64,000 nt of DNA from Allobosea sp. GTDB taxonomy: Bacteria; Pseudomonadota; Alphaproteobacteria; Rhizobiales; Beijerinckiaceae. Shown here in pieces: positions 27,357 to 35,368 of this stretch. The translations under genes and the position numbers were made by a program. Within the stretch, counting starts at the first letter, position 1. Every line of letters starts with the position of its first letter. The notes below the pieces were generated by a model, which was not told the DNA's origin, ran no database searches, and worked only from the letters and a program-made list of their open reading frames with translations. The stretch is from NCBI RefSeq assembly GCF_017308015.1, contig NZ_JAFKFW010000028.1, positions 1-64,000 on the forward strand, read 5' to 3'.

Positions 27357-27983
27357 TCAGCCGCGCAGGCCGCCGAGCATCAGGTCGTAATAGTCCTGCG
27401 CGAAGGCGGCAGCGCGGCGGCCCTTGCCCGGCTTGAACCAGCGCACCATCCAGTTGAGCATGGAGAGGACGGCGCGGCTGGTCGTGTCGATGTCGACCTG
27501 CCGGAAGGCGCCTTGGGCAATGCCTTCGGCGATGACACGCCTCAAGGCGCGCTCGTGCTCGTCGCGCAGCTTCTGCGCCTCGGCGAGCATCACGACATTC
27601 TCCATGCCGCCATAGCCGACGAGCATGGTGAGGAAGCCATCATAGTGGTCCTCGAAGAAATCGGCATGGGCGGTCATGAAGCGGGCCAGCGCCTCTTCCG
27701 GCCCGGAGGTTGCGGCTGTGGCCTGCGAGACATGGCGGCGCAGCCCTTCCAGGGTGCGCACGATGATCGCCTCGTAGATCTCCTGCTTGTTGGGGAAGTA
27801 GTGGTAGATCGCTGCCTTGGTGACGCCAACAGAGGCCGCGAGCTCGCCAAGCGACGTACCGTCATAGCCGTCGCGGGCAAAGAGGCGGGCGGCGTCGTCG
27901 AGGATGCGGTCGCGCGCATTCGCGATGGTGGGCGGACGCCCCTGGCGCTTCGGTTTCGCTTCGATGCTGCCGGACGCCGCCAT
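27357..27983 (-). CDS. TetR family transcriptional regulator
   Basis: A 208-residue protein with the N-terminal TetR helix-turn-helix (RILDDAARLFARDGYDGTSL, then VGVTKAAIYHYFPNKQEIYE) and a variable C-terminal ligand domain. It is five bases downstream of the CoA-transferase gene on the same strand and is probably cotranscribed with it, so it likely autoregulates that operon and the divergent acyl-CoA dehydrogenase. The inducer is probably an acyl-CoA or related acid, by inference. Confidence 0.92.
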   Translation of the reverse strand: MAASGSIEAKPKRQGRPPTIANARDRILDDAARLFARDGYDGTSLGELAASVGVTKAAIYHYFPNKQEIYEAIIVRTLEGLRRHVSQATAATSGPEEALARFMTAHADFFEDHYDGFLTMLVGYGGMENVVMLAEAQKLRDEHERALRRVIAEGIAQGAFRQVDIDTTSRAVLSMLNWMVRWFKPGKGRRAAAFAQDYYDLMLGGLRG

Positions 27984-27988
27984 GGGTC

Positions 27989-29182
27989 TCAGCCGATCGC
28001 GCCGGCAGCGCGCAGGCGCTCGATCTGCTCAGGCCCCAAGCCGAGATGCTCGGCCAGGACCGCATCGGTATGCTCCCCGACCGCGGGTGGCGGCGTCGGC
28101 TTGCGCGAGGGGCTCGCGGACAGGCGCAACGGGCTGCGCACCGAGCGGAAGGTGCCGATCATCGGCGCCGGCACCGAGACGACGCTCTGGCGCAACTCCG
28201 CGATGTCGCTCGTCAGAGCCTGCCCGACGCTGCGGACGTCACCGGCAGGGACACCGGCCGCGCGCAGGTCGGCCAGCACGTCGGTCAGGTTCAGGCCCGC
28301 GAAATGCGCTTCGAGCAGGGGGAGAAGCGTCTCGCGATGCTCGGTGCGCTTGCGGTTGGTCGCATAGCGCGGGTCGTCGGACAGATTCGTCAGGCCGAGC
28401 ACCCGGCAGAAGCGGCGGAACTGCTCGTCATTGCCGACCGCGATGGCGATCCGGCCGCCGATGCAGGCGAAAATCTGGTAGGGCGCGATGCTGGGATGGG
28501 CATTGCCGTAGCGCCCCGGTTCCTTGCCGGTGTTGAGATGGCCCGAGGCGATATTCGCGAGGAAGAACAGGGCGCTGTCGTTGAGCCCGATGTCGAGCCA
28601 CTGTCCCTCGCCGGTGCGCTCGCGCATATAGAGGGCGGCGAGCACCGCCTGCACCGCGTTCATGCCGGTGACGAGGTCGATGAAGGCGACGCCCAGCCGC
28701 ATCGGCTCGCCGTTGCGCTCGCCGGTGATCGCCATGAAGCCGGATTCGGCCTGGATGATGAAGTCGTAGCCGGGGCGATCCTCCTGCGCGTGGCCGCGGC
28801 CATAGCCGGAGATCGAGCAGACGATCAGGCGCGGGTTTATCGCCTTGAGATCCTCATAGGTTAGCTTGAACTTGCGCAGCGAGGCCGGCCGGAAATTCTC
28901 GACGAGGATATCGGCCTGCTTGGCGAGCGCGACGATGATCTCGCGCCCTTCTGCGGAGCCGATATCGACGGCGAGGCTCTTCTTGTTGCGATTGGCGCCG
29001 AGATAATAGGTCGAGATGCCCTCGACCGAGGGCGGCATCCAGCCGCGCGTGTCGTCGCCGGCGCCGGGCTGCTCGATCTTCCAGATCTCGGCGCCGAGAT
29101 CGCCGAGCGTCATGGTCGCCCAGGGGCCGGCGAGGACACGGGTGAGATCGAGGACCTTGATGCCGTCCAGTGCCGCGCCCAT
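27989..29182 (-). CDS. CaiB/BaiF family CoA-transferase (type III)
   Basis: A 397-residue protein with the family start GIKVLDLTRVLAGPWATMTL, ENFRPASLRKF, and the catalytic Asp169 in AFIDLVTGM, which forms the acyl-aspartyl anhydride intermediate. It moves CoA between carboxylic acids, activating an acid for catabolism. It is divergent from an acyl-CoA dehydrogenase gene and upstream of a TetR gene, so the module would activate and then oxidise one acid. The substrate is unknown (glutarate-like or branched acids are possible). Confidence 0.92.
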   Translation of the reverse strand: MGAALDGIKVLDLTRVLAGPWATMTLGDLGAEIWKIEQPGAGDDTRGWMPPSVEGISTYYLGANRNKKSLAVDIGSAEGREIIVALAKQADILVENFRPASLRKFKLTYEDLKAINPRLIVCSISGYGRGHAQEDRPGYDFIIQAESGFMAITGERNGEPMRLGVAFIDLVTGMNAVQAVLAALYMRERTGEGQWLDIGLNDSALFFLANIASGHLNTGKEPGRYGNAHPSIAPYQIFACIGGRIAIAVGNDEQFRRFCRVLGLTNLSDDPRYATNRKRTEHRETLLPLLEAHFAGLNLTDVLADLRAAGVPAGDVRSVGQALTSDIAELRQSVVSVPAPMIGTFRSVRSPLRLSASPSRKPTPPPAVGEHTDAVLAEHLGLGPEQIERLRAAGAIG

Positions 29183-29204
29183 CGCCTGCCGCCTCGTGCT
29201 CTCG

Positions 29205-29235
29205 ATATTTACTTACCGGCTGGAAGGTATTTAAC
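29205..29235. promoter_or_regulatory. Candidate TetR operator in divergent promoter region
   Basis: The AT-rich block 29205-29235 sits between the divergent CoA-transferase and dehydrogenase genes and contains the imperfect inverted repeat TTACTTACC ... GGTATTTAA around CGGCTGG. The TACC-N8-GGTA core is exact. Location and form fit the TetR-family regulator encoded in the same operon. Sequence symmetry is only partial. Confidence 0.4.
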
Positions 29236-29294
29236 TGCCGCGCCTTGTCAAGGAAGCCCCCAGGTGCCGGGCGAGGCAAGCGAGGGAGATGGCG

Positions 29295-30446
29295 ATGGCT
29301 TTGGACAGCGAGACGATGCAGGGATTGCTGGACAGTGTGACGCGCTTCGTCCGCGAGCGCCTGCGGCCCCTGGAGCATCAGGTCGCGCAGGAGGATCGCA
29401 TTCCCCCCGAGATTCGTCGGGAGATCGCCGATATGGGCCTGTTTGGCCTCTCGATCCCGGACGAATATGGCGGCCTCGGACTGACGATGGAGGAGGAGGT
29501 CCGCGTCGCCTTCGAGCTGGGCCGGACCTCGCCGGCTTTCCGTTCGCTGATCGGGACCAATAACGGCATCGGCTCTCAAGGGCTGATCATGGATGGTACG
29601 GAAGAGCAGAAGCAGCGCTACCTGCCGCGACTGGCCTCGGGCGAGTTGATCAGCTCCTTTGCCCTGACGGAGCCGGAGGCGGGCTCGGATGCCGCCTCGC
29701 TGAAGACCTCTGCGCGAAAGGTCGAGGGCGGCTATGTCCTCAACGGCACCAAGCGCTTCATCACCAATGCCCCGCATGCCGGGTTGTTCACGGTGTTTGC
29801 GCGCACCGATCCATCGCAGCCCGGGGCGAAGGGCGTTTCGGCCTTTCTCATCGAGGCGGGTACGCCGGGGCTCTCGCTCGGGCCGGTCGACAGGAAGATG
29901 GGCCAGAGCGGTGCGCATACCTGCGACGTGATCTTCGAGGATTGTCGCGTCCCGGCCGACGCCCTGCTCGGCGGGCGCGAGGGGCAGGGTTTCCGCACGG
30001 CGATGAAGGTGCTCGATCGCGGGCGCCTCCATATCTCGGCGGTCTGCGTGGCGATGGCCGAGCGCGTAATCGAGGACAGCCTGCGCTACGCCGTCGAGCG
30101 CAAGCAGTTCGGCCAGCCGATCGCCGAGTTCCAGCTCGTGCAGGCGATGCTCGCCGACAGCCGGACGGAGGCCTATGCGGCGCGCTGCATGGTGCTGGAG
30201 ACGGCGCGGGCCAAGGACCGGGCTGAGGATGTCGCGACCGACGCCGCCTGCTGCAAGCTCTTCGCCAGCGAGATGGTCGGGCGGGTGGTCGACCGGGCCG
30301 TGCAGATCCATGGCGGGGCCGGCTATATCGCCGACCACGGCATCGAGCGCTTCTACCGGGACGCGCGCCTCTTCCGGATCTACGAGGGCACCTCGCAGAT
30401 CCAGCAGATCGTCATCGCCCGCAACATGGTGAAGGCGCTGGGCTGA
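29295..30446 (+). CDS. Acyl-CoA dehydrogenase
   Basis: A 383-residue flavoprotein of the acyl-CoA dehydrogenase family. FALTEPEAGSDAASL and VLNGTKRFITNAP form the FAD and substrate-binding middle domain. The C-terminal domain has RKQFGQPIAEFQLVQ, QIHGGAGYIADHGIERFYRD and the catalytic-base Glu in IYEGTSQIQQ. It makes trans-2-enoyl-CoA and passes electrons to ETF. I prefer ATG 29295 over ATG 29289 because GAGGGAG is then correctly spaced. Paired with the divergent CoA-transferase. Chain-length preference unknown. Confidence 0.93.
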   Translation: MALDSETMQGLLDSVTRFVRERLRPLEHQVAQEDRIPPEIRREIADMGLFGLSIPDEYGGLGLTMEEEVRVAFELGRTSPAFRSLIGTNNGIGSQGLIMDGTEEQKQRYLPRLASGELISSFALTEPEAGSDAASLKTSARKVEGGYVLNGTKRFITNAPHAGLFTVFARTDPSQPGAKGVSAFLIEAGTPGLSLGPVDRKMGQSGAHTCDVIFEDCRVPADALLGGREGQGFRTAMKVLDRGRLHISAVCVAMAERVIEDSLRYAVERKQFGQPIAEFQLVQAMLADSRTEAYAARCMVLETARAKDRAEDVATDAACCKLFASEMVGRVVDRAVQIHGGAGYIADHGIERFYRDARLFRIYEGTSQIQQIVIARNMVKALG

Positions 30447-30455
30447 GCGCCGCGT

Positions 30456-31169
30456 TCAGGTCGCGCTTTTGCCCTGCCGGCGCAGGGCCTTCAGCCGGTT
30501 GATGAGGTGGCGCGCGCCCATCAGGATGTGCTGTTCCAGATGGTCCTTCGCGCGCTCGATATCGCCCTGCCTGCACAGGTCGAGCAGCAACTGGTGCTCG
30601 CGGTTCATCCTGTCGCGGCCGCCGGTCAGACGGATCGGCAGCGGGAAATGGCGATAGGCGTTGAGATAGAGCTTGCGGACGAGTTCCAGCGTCTGCGGCC
30701 GGTTCGCCGGGGTGTAGAGCGCGGCGTGGAAATTCCAGTTCTGGCTCGACCAGGCTTCGTCCTCGCGGTCGACCGCCATCCGCACCAGCAACTCCTCCGC
30801 TCTGGCGTAATGCTGGGGGCCGAGCAGGGGGATGGAGAGTTCGAGCAGCCAGGTCTCCAGTCTGGCGCGGATCTCGTAGGTTTCCTCGAGATCGTCGATC
30901 GACAGGCCCGAGACCACCGCGCCCTTATGAGATTCCTGGAGAACGAGGCCCTCGGCCTCGAGCTGGTGCAGGGCCTCGCGGATCGGCACCCGGCTGACGC
31001 CGAGCTCGGCCGCCAGTTTCTCCTGCCGTAATTGCAGGCCTTCGGGGAGCGCCCCGGAGAGAATCTGGTCGCGAAGCAGCGCCACGACACGCGCAGTCGC
31101 CGTTTTGCGCTCGAGCGCCGTGGTCTTGGTCGAGAGGATCGGCGCGGTCATCGCTGGGGCATGCTTCAT
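30456..31169 (-). CDS. GntR family regulator, FadR/FCD type
   Basis: About 237 residues. The GntR winged helix (LRDQILSGALPEGLQLRQEK, then LGVSRVPIREALHQLEAEGL) is followed by an FCD all-helical ligand domain with the metal-binding Asp and His residues (NFHAALY, EHQLLLDL). The start is uncertain: ATG 31169, ATG 31151 or a longer ATG at 31217. It is convergent with the dehydrogenase and divergent from the asparaginase and amino-acid binding protein genes, which it probably controls. Confidence 0.88.
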   Translation of the reverse strand: MKHAPAMTAPILSTKTTALERKTATARVVALLRDQILSGALPEGLQLRQEKLAAELGVSRVPIREALHQLEAEGLVLQESHKGAVVSGLSIDDLEETYEIRARLETWLLELSIPLLGPQHYARAEELLVRMAVDREDEAWSSQNWNFHAALYTPANRPQTLELVRKLYLNAYRHFPLPIRLTGGRDRMNREHQLLLDLCRQGDIERAKDHLEQHILMGARHLINRLKALRRQGKSAT

Positions 31170-31383
31170 CGATTGCGTTTGGCCCCAATCCTTGCCCCGA
31201 ACCGCCCGCGCTTTCAATCGGAGCTGCAGTCATATCAGTGCGATGTCATTATTGTATCCAATCATTGTCGGCTTTGACCATACAAGTCGGTGATGATCTG
31301 CATTCCAGGCCCTCTTGCGCGCTCAAGGGAGTCGTCGTATCCAAAAATTGGATTCAATATTCAATTTGAGTGGACGTCAGCCT

Positions 31384-32364
31384 GTGATCGCGATCTGCAA
31401 CAACGAGGGAGCCTGTGGAATCGCGGCGACGGGCGCGGCGCTGGCCCGTGGCGATGCGGCGCTGGACGCGATCGAGGCCGGTATCCGGCTGGTCGAGGCG
31501 AGCGAGGAGGTCCGGACTGTCGGGCGCGGCGGCTGGCCGAACTTGCTGGGGGAGGTCGAGCTCGACGCCTCGGTGATGGATGGCACGACGCTGCGCACCG
31601 GCTCGGTCGGTTCCCTGACCGGCTATCTCCACCCGGTCAGCATCGCCCGGCAGGTGCTTGAAAGGCTGCCGCATGAATTGCTGGTTGGGGAGGGCGCGCG
31701 CCGCTTCGCCGCCGAGATCGGTGCCGAGGCCGGCGAGTTGCTGATGCCGCATGCGCGGACGGCCTGGCAGCGCTGGTTCGAGACGGAGGTCAGCGCGGCC
31801 GAACAGGCCCGCTGGCCTGACGTGCCGATGGCGGAGCTGTGCCAGCAGGCGATCGACCCGGAGATCGGGCGCGATACCACGGTCTTTCTGGCACAGGATG
31901 CCGGAAGCCATATCGGCGCGGGCACGAGCACCTCGGGCTGGGGCTGGAAGTATCCCGGCCGCCTCGGCGACAGCCCGATCATCGGCGCGGGCTCCTATGC
32001 GGATAGCCGCTACGGTGCTTGTGCCTGCACCGGTGTCGGCGAGATGAGCATCCGTGCCGGCACGTCGCGCGCGGTCGTTCTCTACATGAAGATGGGGATG
32101 AGCGTCGAAGCGGCCGTGCGCGAGGCGGTCGAGGATATGCGCGCGCTCAAGGGCGGGCTGATCGGCCGCGTGACGATCCATGCGATCGACCGGGAGGGCG
32201 ACCACAAGGTCGTCGCCGTCAACGGCTTGCCCGAGAACCATTACTGGCTCTGGCGCCCGGGTGACGCCGCCCCGTCGAGCCATCCTTGCGAGATCATCGC
32301 GATCAGCGATGTCCCCGCCCCGAAGCCGACGGCGCATCGCCGCTACGAGCAAATGGGGCTCTGA
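31384..32364 (+). CDS. N4-(beta-N-acetylglucosaminyl)-L-asparaginase-like Ntn hydrolase
   Basis: A 326-residue aspartylglucosaminidase/isoaspartyl peptidase-family precursor. Self-cleavage is expected before the Thr in GRDTTVFLAQD. The substrate pocket GAGTSTSGWGWKYPGRLGDS and GAGSYADSRYGACACTG are typical of this family. I start at GTG 31384 (VIAICNNEGACGI) to fit family length; an upstream TTG at 31315 gives an AT-rich extension with no family content. A binding-protein gene follows after 31 bases, so the pair probably imports and hydrolyses an asparagine-linked compound. The true substrate is unknown. Confidence 0.82.
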   Translation: MIAICNNEGACGIAATGAALARGDAALDAIEAGIRLVEASEEVRTVGRGGWPNLLGEVELDASVMDGTTLRTGSVGSLTGYLHPVSIARQVLERLPHELLVGEGARRFAAEIGAEAGELLMPHARTAWQRWFETEVSAAEQARWPDVPMAELCQQAIDPEIGRDTTVFLAQDAGSHIGAGTSTSGWGWKYPGRLGDSPIIGAGSYADSRYGACACTGVGEMSIRAGTSRAVVLYMKMGMSVEAAVREAVEDMRALKGGLIGRVTIHAIDREGDHKVVAVNGLPENHYWLWRPGDAAPSSHPCEIIAISDVPAPKPTAHRRYEQMGL

Positions 32365-32395
32365 GCCCGCCCTCCCGTCAGCAACAGGACAGACC

Positions 32396-33418
32396 ATGAC
32401 AGCGTCACGCCATCGCCTTTTCGCAGCATTCGCCGGCCTGCTGCTGGCCGGGACCGCCGCGCAGGCTCAAACCACGCTCGAACGCGTCAAGCAGCGCGGG
32501 CAATTGATCTGCGGCACCAGCACCGGCATCGCCGGCTTCAGCATGGCGGACGGGCAGGGCAACTGGTCGGGGCTCGATGTCGATGTCTGCCGGGCGCTGG
32601 CGGCAGCGATCTTCGACGATCCCGCGAAGATCAAGTTCATCCCGCTGGCGAGCAAGGACCGGCTCACCGCGCTGCAGAGCGGTGAAATCGATGTGCTGCC
32701 GCGCACCACGACCTGGACGCTGAGCCGCGATGCCGGGCAGGGCCTGAACTTCACGGCCGTGAACTATTATGACGGCCAGGGTTTCCAGGTTCGTGCCAAG
32801 AGCGGCGTCAAATCGGTCAAGGACTTGAACGGCGCTTCGATCTGCACGGTGCAGGGCACGACCAACGAGCTGAACCTCTCCGACTATTTCCGCGTCAACA
32901 AGATGAAATACGAGGTCGTCGCCTTCCAGGGCATCGACGAAACGGTGAAGGCCTATGAGAGCGGTCGCTGCGACGCGATCTCGACCGACATGTCGCAGCT
33001 CGTTTCCTACCGCCTGAAGATGTCCGATCCGGCCGAGCACGTGCTGCTGCCCGAGGTGATCTCGAAGGAGCCGATCGGCCCCTATGTCCGCCAGGGCGAC
33101 GACGAATGGTTCGACATCGTGCGCTGGACCGTCTTCGCGCTGGTCAATGCCGAGGAGCTCGGCGTGACCAAGGCGAACCTCGCCGAGATGCTGAAATCGG
33201 AAAATCCGGAGGTCCGGCGGCTGCTGGGCGTCGAAGGCAAGTTCGGCACGGGGCTCGGACTGACGCCGGACTGGATCGCCCGGATCGTCAAACATGTCGG
33301 CAATTACGGGGAATCCTACGAGCGCAATCTCGGTTCCGGAAGCCCGATCAACCTGCCGCGTGGCATCAACAATCTCTGGTCGAAGGGCGGCATTCAGTTC
33401 GCGCCGCCTGTCCGCTGA
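32396..33418 (+). CDS. Amino-acid ABC transporter substrate-binding protein, AapJ-like
   Basis: A 340-residue periplasmic binding protein with a signal peptide (FAAFAGLLLAGTAAQAQ). The SBP_bac_3 domain runs LERVKQRGQLICGTSTGIAG to the C-terminus, with GLDVDVCRALAAAIFDD and EVISKEPIGPYVRQGDDEW as in general L-amino-acid (Aap) binding proteins. ATG 32396 lies 31 bases after the asparaginase gene. No matching permease or ATPase genes follow; a terminator hairpin comes next, so it must rely on an ABC core encoded elsewhere. Confidence 0.9.
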   Translation: MTASRHRLFAAFAGLLLAGTAAQAQTTLERVKQRGQLICGTSTGIAGFSMADGQGNWSGLDVDVCRALAAAIFDDPAKIKFIPLASKDRLTALQSGEIDVLPRTTTWTLSRDAGQGLNFTAVNYYDGQGFQVRAKSGVKSVKDLNGASICTVQGTTNELNLSDYFRVNKMKYEVVAFQGIDETVKAYESGRCDAISTDMSQLVSYRLKMSDPAEHVLLPEVISKEPIGPYVRQGDDEWFDIVRWTVFALVNAEELGVTKANLAEMLKSENPEVRRLLGVEGKFGTGLGLTPDWIARIVKHVGNYGESYERNLGSGSPINLPRGINNLWSKGGIQFAPPVR

Positions 33419-33446
33419 GCGAGCCAGCAATCTTCATCGGAAACAG

Positions 33447-33470
33447 TGACGGCCCCGTGAGGGGCCGTCA
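33447..33470. terminator. Terminator hairpin between convergent genes
   Basis: A perfect 10-bp stem TGACGGCCCC/GGGGCCGTCA with loop GTGA, followed by TCGTTTG. It lies between the binding-protein gene and the convergent permease gene and may act in both directions. Confidence 0.75.
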
Positions 33471-33484
33471 TCGTTTGAATATGC

Positions 33485-34357
33485 TCAGCGCCGTTCGTCG
33501 AGCGCGTCGCGGACGCCGTCGCCGAGCAGGTTCACCGCCAGGATCAGCAGGCAGAGCCCGGCGCCGGGCAAGGCGATCAGCCAGGGATCGAACAGGATGT
33601 GTTCGCGCCCTTCCGCGATCATCAGGCCCCAGGAGGGCGTCGGCGGCTGGGCGCCGAGGCCGAGGAAGGAGAGCGCCGCTTCGAGCAGGATGACGTTCGC
33701 GATCTCCAGCGTCGCGACCACGATCAGCGTGTTGCGCAGGTTCGGCAGGATGCCGTGCAGCATGATGTAGAGATGCGAGGCGCCGAAGGACTGGGTCGCC
33801 TGCACGAATTCCCGGCTGCGCAGGCTCTGCGCCGCGGCCCGCACGACCACGGCAAAACGGTCCCAGAGCAGCAGGCTCAGCACGATCGCGAGCGTCTTCA
33901 GCGAGGCGCCGCCCAAGGCCACGGCCGCGAGCGCGACCAGCACGATCGGCAGCGAGAGCCGCGTCGTCACGATGAAGCTGATCAGCATGTCGGCGCGGCC
34001 GCCGAAATAGCCGGCGGCGAGGCCGAGCATCGTGCCGATGAATCCGGCGCAGAGCGTGACGCCGAGCCCGATCAAGATCGAGACGCGGGCGCCATAGAGC
34101 AGGCGGGCGAGATAGTCGCGGCCGAGATGGTCGGTGCCGAGGAGATGCGCGGGATCCGAGCCCGGATACCAGAAGGGCGGGATCATGCGCTTGCCGAGAT
34201 CCTGCGCGATCGGATCATGGCTCGAAAGCCAGGGCGCGAAGATCGCGACGAAGACGATGATGGCAAGCAGGCCGCCGCCGATGCGGATGGCGCTGCTGGC
34301 GCTCAGGCCCTTGAAGAGTTTGCGCCGGCGGATGGCGGGGCTGTCGGCGATCGACAT
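33485..34357 (-). CDS. Oligopeptide ABC transporter permease, DppC/OppC type
   Basis: A 290-residue inner-membrane protein with six transmembrane helices. The N-terminal OppC_N segment (APWLSSHDPIAQDLGKRMIP) and the HLLGTDHLGRDYLARLLYGA motif are diagnostic. The EAA-type loop GASHLYIMLHGILPNLRN contacts the ATPase. Its start overlaps the DppB-type stop by one base. No ATP-binding protein genes are adjacent. Confidence 0.93.
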   Translation of the reverse strand: MSIADSPAIRRRKLFKGLSASSAIRIGGGLLAIIVFVAIFAPWLSSHDPIAQDLGKRMIPPFWYPGSDPAHLLGTDHLGRDYLARLLYGARVSILIGLGVTLCAGFIGTMLGLAAGYFGGRADMLISFIVTTRLSLPIVLVALAAVALGGASLKTLAIVLSLLLWDRFAVVVRAAAQSLRSREFVQATQSFGASHLYIMLHGILPNLRNTLIVVATLEIANVILLEAALSFLGLGAQPPTPSWGLMIAEGREHILFDPWLIALPGAGLCLLILAVNLLGDGVRDALDERR

Positions 34358-35274
34358 CAGGCGCTCCTCAGGCGGGGATCGAGCCAGGCATTGATCAGGT
34401 CGGCCGCGGTGGTCAGCGTGACGTAGATCAGCGAGAGGATCAGGATGATCGCCTGCACGACCGGCAGATCGCTGCGCAACAGCGATTCCCAGGCGAGGCG
34501 GCCGAGTCCGTTGATGGCGAAGACGCTTTCGATGACGATCGAGCCGGAGAGCATCAGGCCGAACTGGACGGCGGCGAGCGAGACCAGCGGCAGTACGGCG
34601 TTGCGCAGGGCATGGACCAGCAGGACGCGTGGCTGCGAGGCACCCTTTGCGCGAGCGGTGCGGATGTAATCGGCGGTGAGCACGTCGATCATGCCGGCCC
34701 GCGTCAGGCGCATCAAAGCGGGCATCGCGTAGTAGCTGAGCACCACGACGGGCAGGATATAGCCCTGCCAGCTCTCGGTGCCGGAGATCGGCACGAGCCC
34801 GTACCAGACGCCGAAGACCACGATCAGGATCAGGCCGAGCCAGAAGCTCGGGATCGCCTGGCCGAGCACGGCGAGCATCAGGGCGATGCGGTCGATCGTG
34901 CCGCCGGGCTTGAGCGAGGCGAGGATGCCGAGCGGGACCGCGACCACGAGCGCGAGCAGGAAGGCGGCCGAACCGAGGATCAGCGTGACCGAGAGCCGCT
35001 CGGCGATGATCGGCGCCACCGGCAGGTTGAAATAGAGGCTCGTGCCGAAATTGCCGGTGAAGGCATTGCCGATCCAGCTCAGGAACTGCAGCGGGATCGG
35101 CCGATCGAGGCCATAGGCGTGGCGGATCAACTCGACATCCTGTGCCCGGCCGGCCTGTCCGGCGAGGACGACGGCGGGATCGCCGGAGACGAACATCAAT
35201 CCGAAGGCGACAGCCGAGACTGCGAGCGCCACGAGGGCGGCGACGATCAGGCGGCGCGCGAGAAAGGGCAGCAT
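34357..35274 (-). CDS. Oligopeptide ABC transporter permease, DppB/OppB type
   Basis: A 305-residue inner-membrane protein with about six helices. The N-terminal RRLIVAALVALAVSAVAFGL, the periplasmic loop YGLDRPIPLQFLSWIGNAFT, and the EAA-loop RAKGASQPRVLLVHALRNAV are typical of DppB. Coupled to the DppC-type gene by a one-base overlap, and 94 bases downstream of the binding-protein gene. Substrate would be a peptide or related compound. Confidence 0.93.
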   Translation of the reverse strand: MLPFLARRLIVAALVALAVSAVAFGLMFVSGDPAVVLAGQAGRAQDVELIRHAYGLDRPIPLQFLSWIGNAFTGNFGTSLYFNLPVAPIIAERLSVTLILGSAAFLLALVVAVPLGILASLKPGGTIDRIALMLAVLGQAIPSFWLGLILIVVFGVWYGLVPISGTESWQGYILPVVVLSYYAMPALMRLTRAGMIDVLTADYIRTARAKGASQPRVLLVHALRNAVLPLVSLAAVQFGLMLSGSIVIESVFAINGLGRLAWESLLRSDLPVVQAIILILSLIYVTLTTAADLINAWLDPRLRSA

Positions 35275-35368
35275 GACGGCTCCGGGGATAGCGGGTCGGC
35301 CTGCCTGGCAGGAAAGGCGCCGCGACCAGCCATGGACTGGAAGCGGCGCGGCGATGCGGAAGAGGCTG

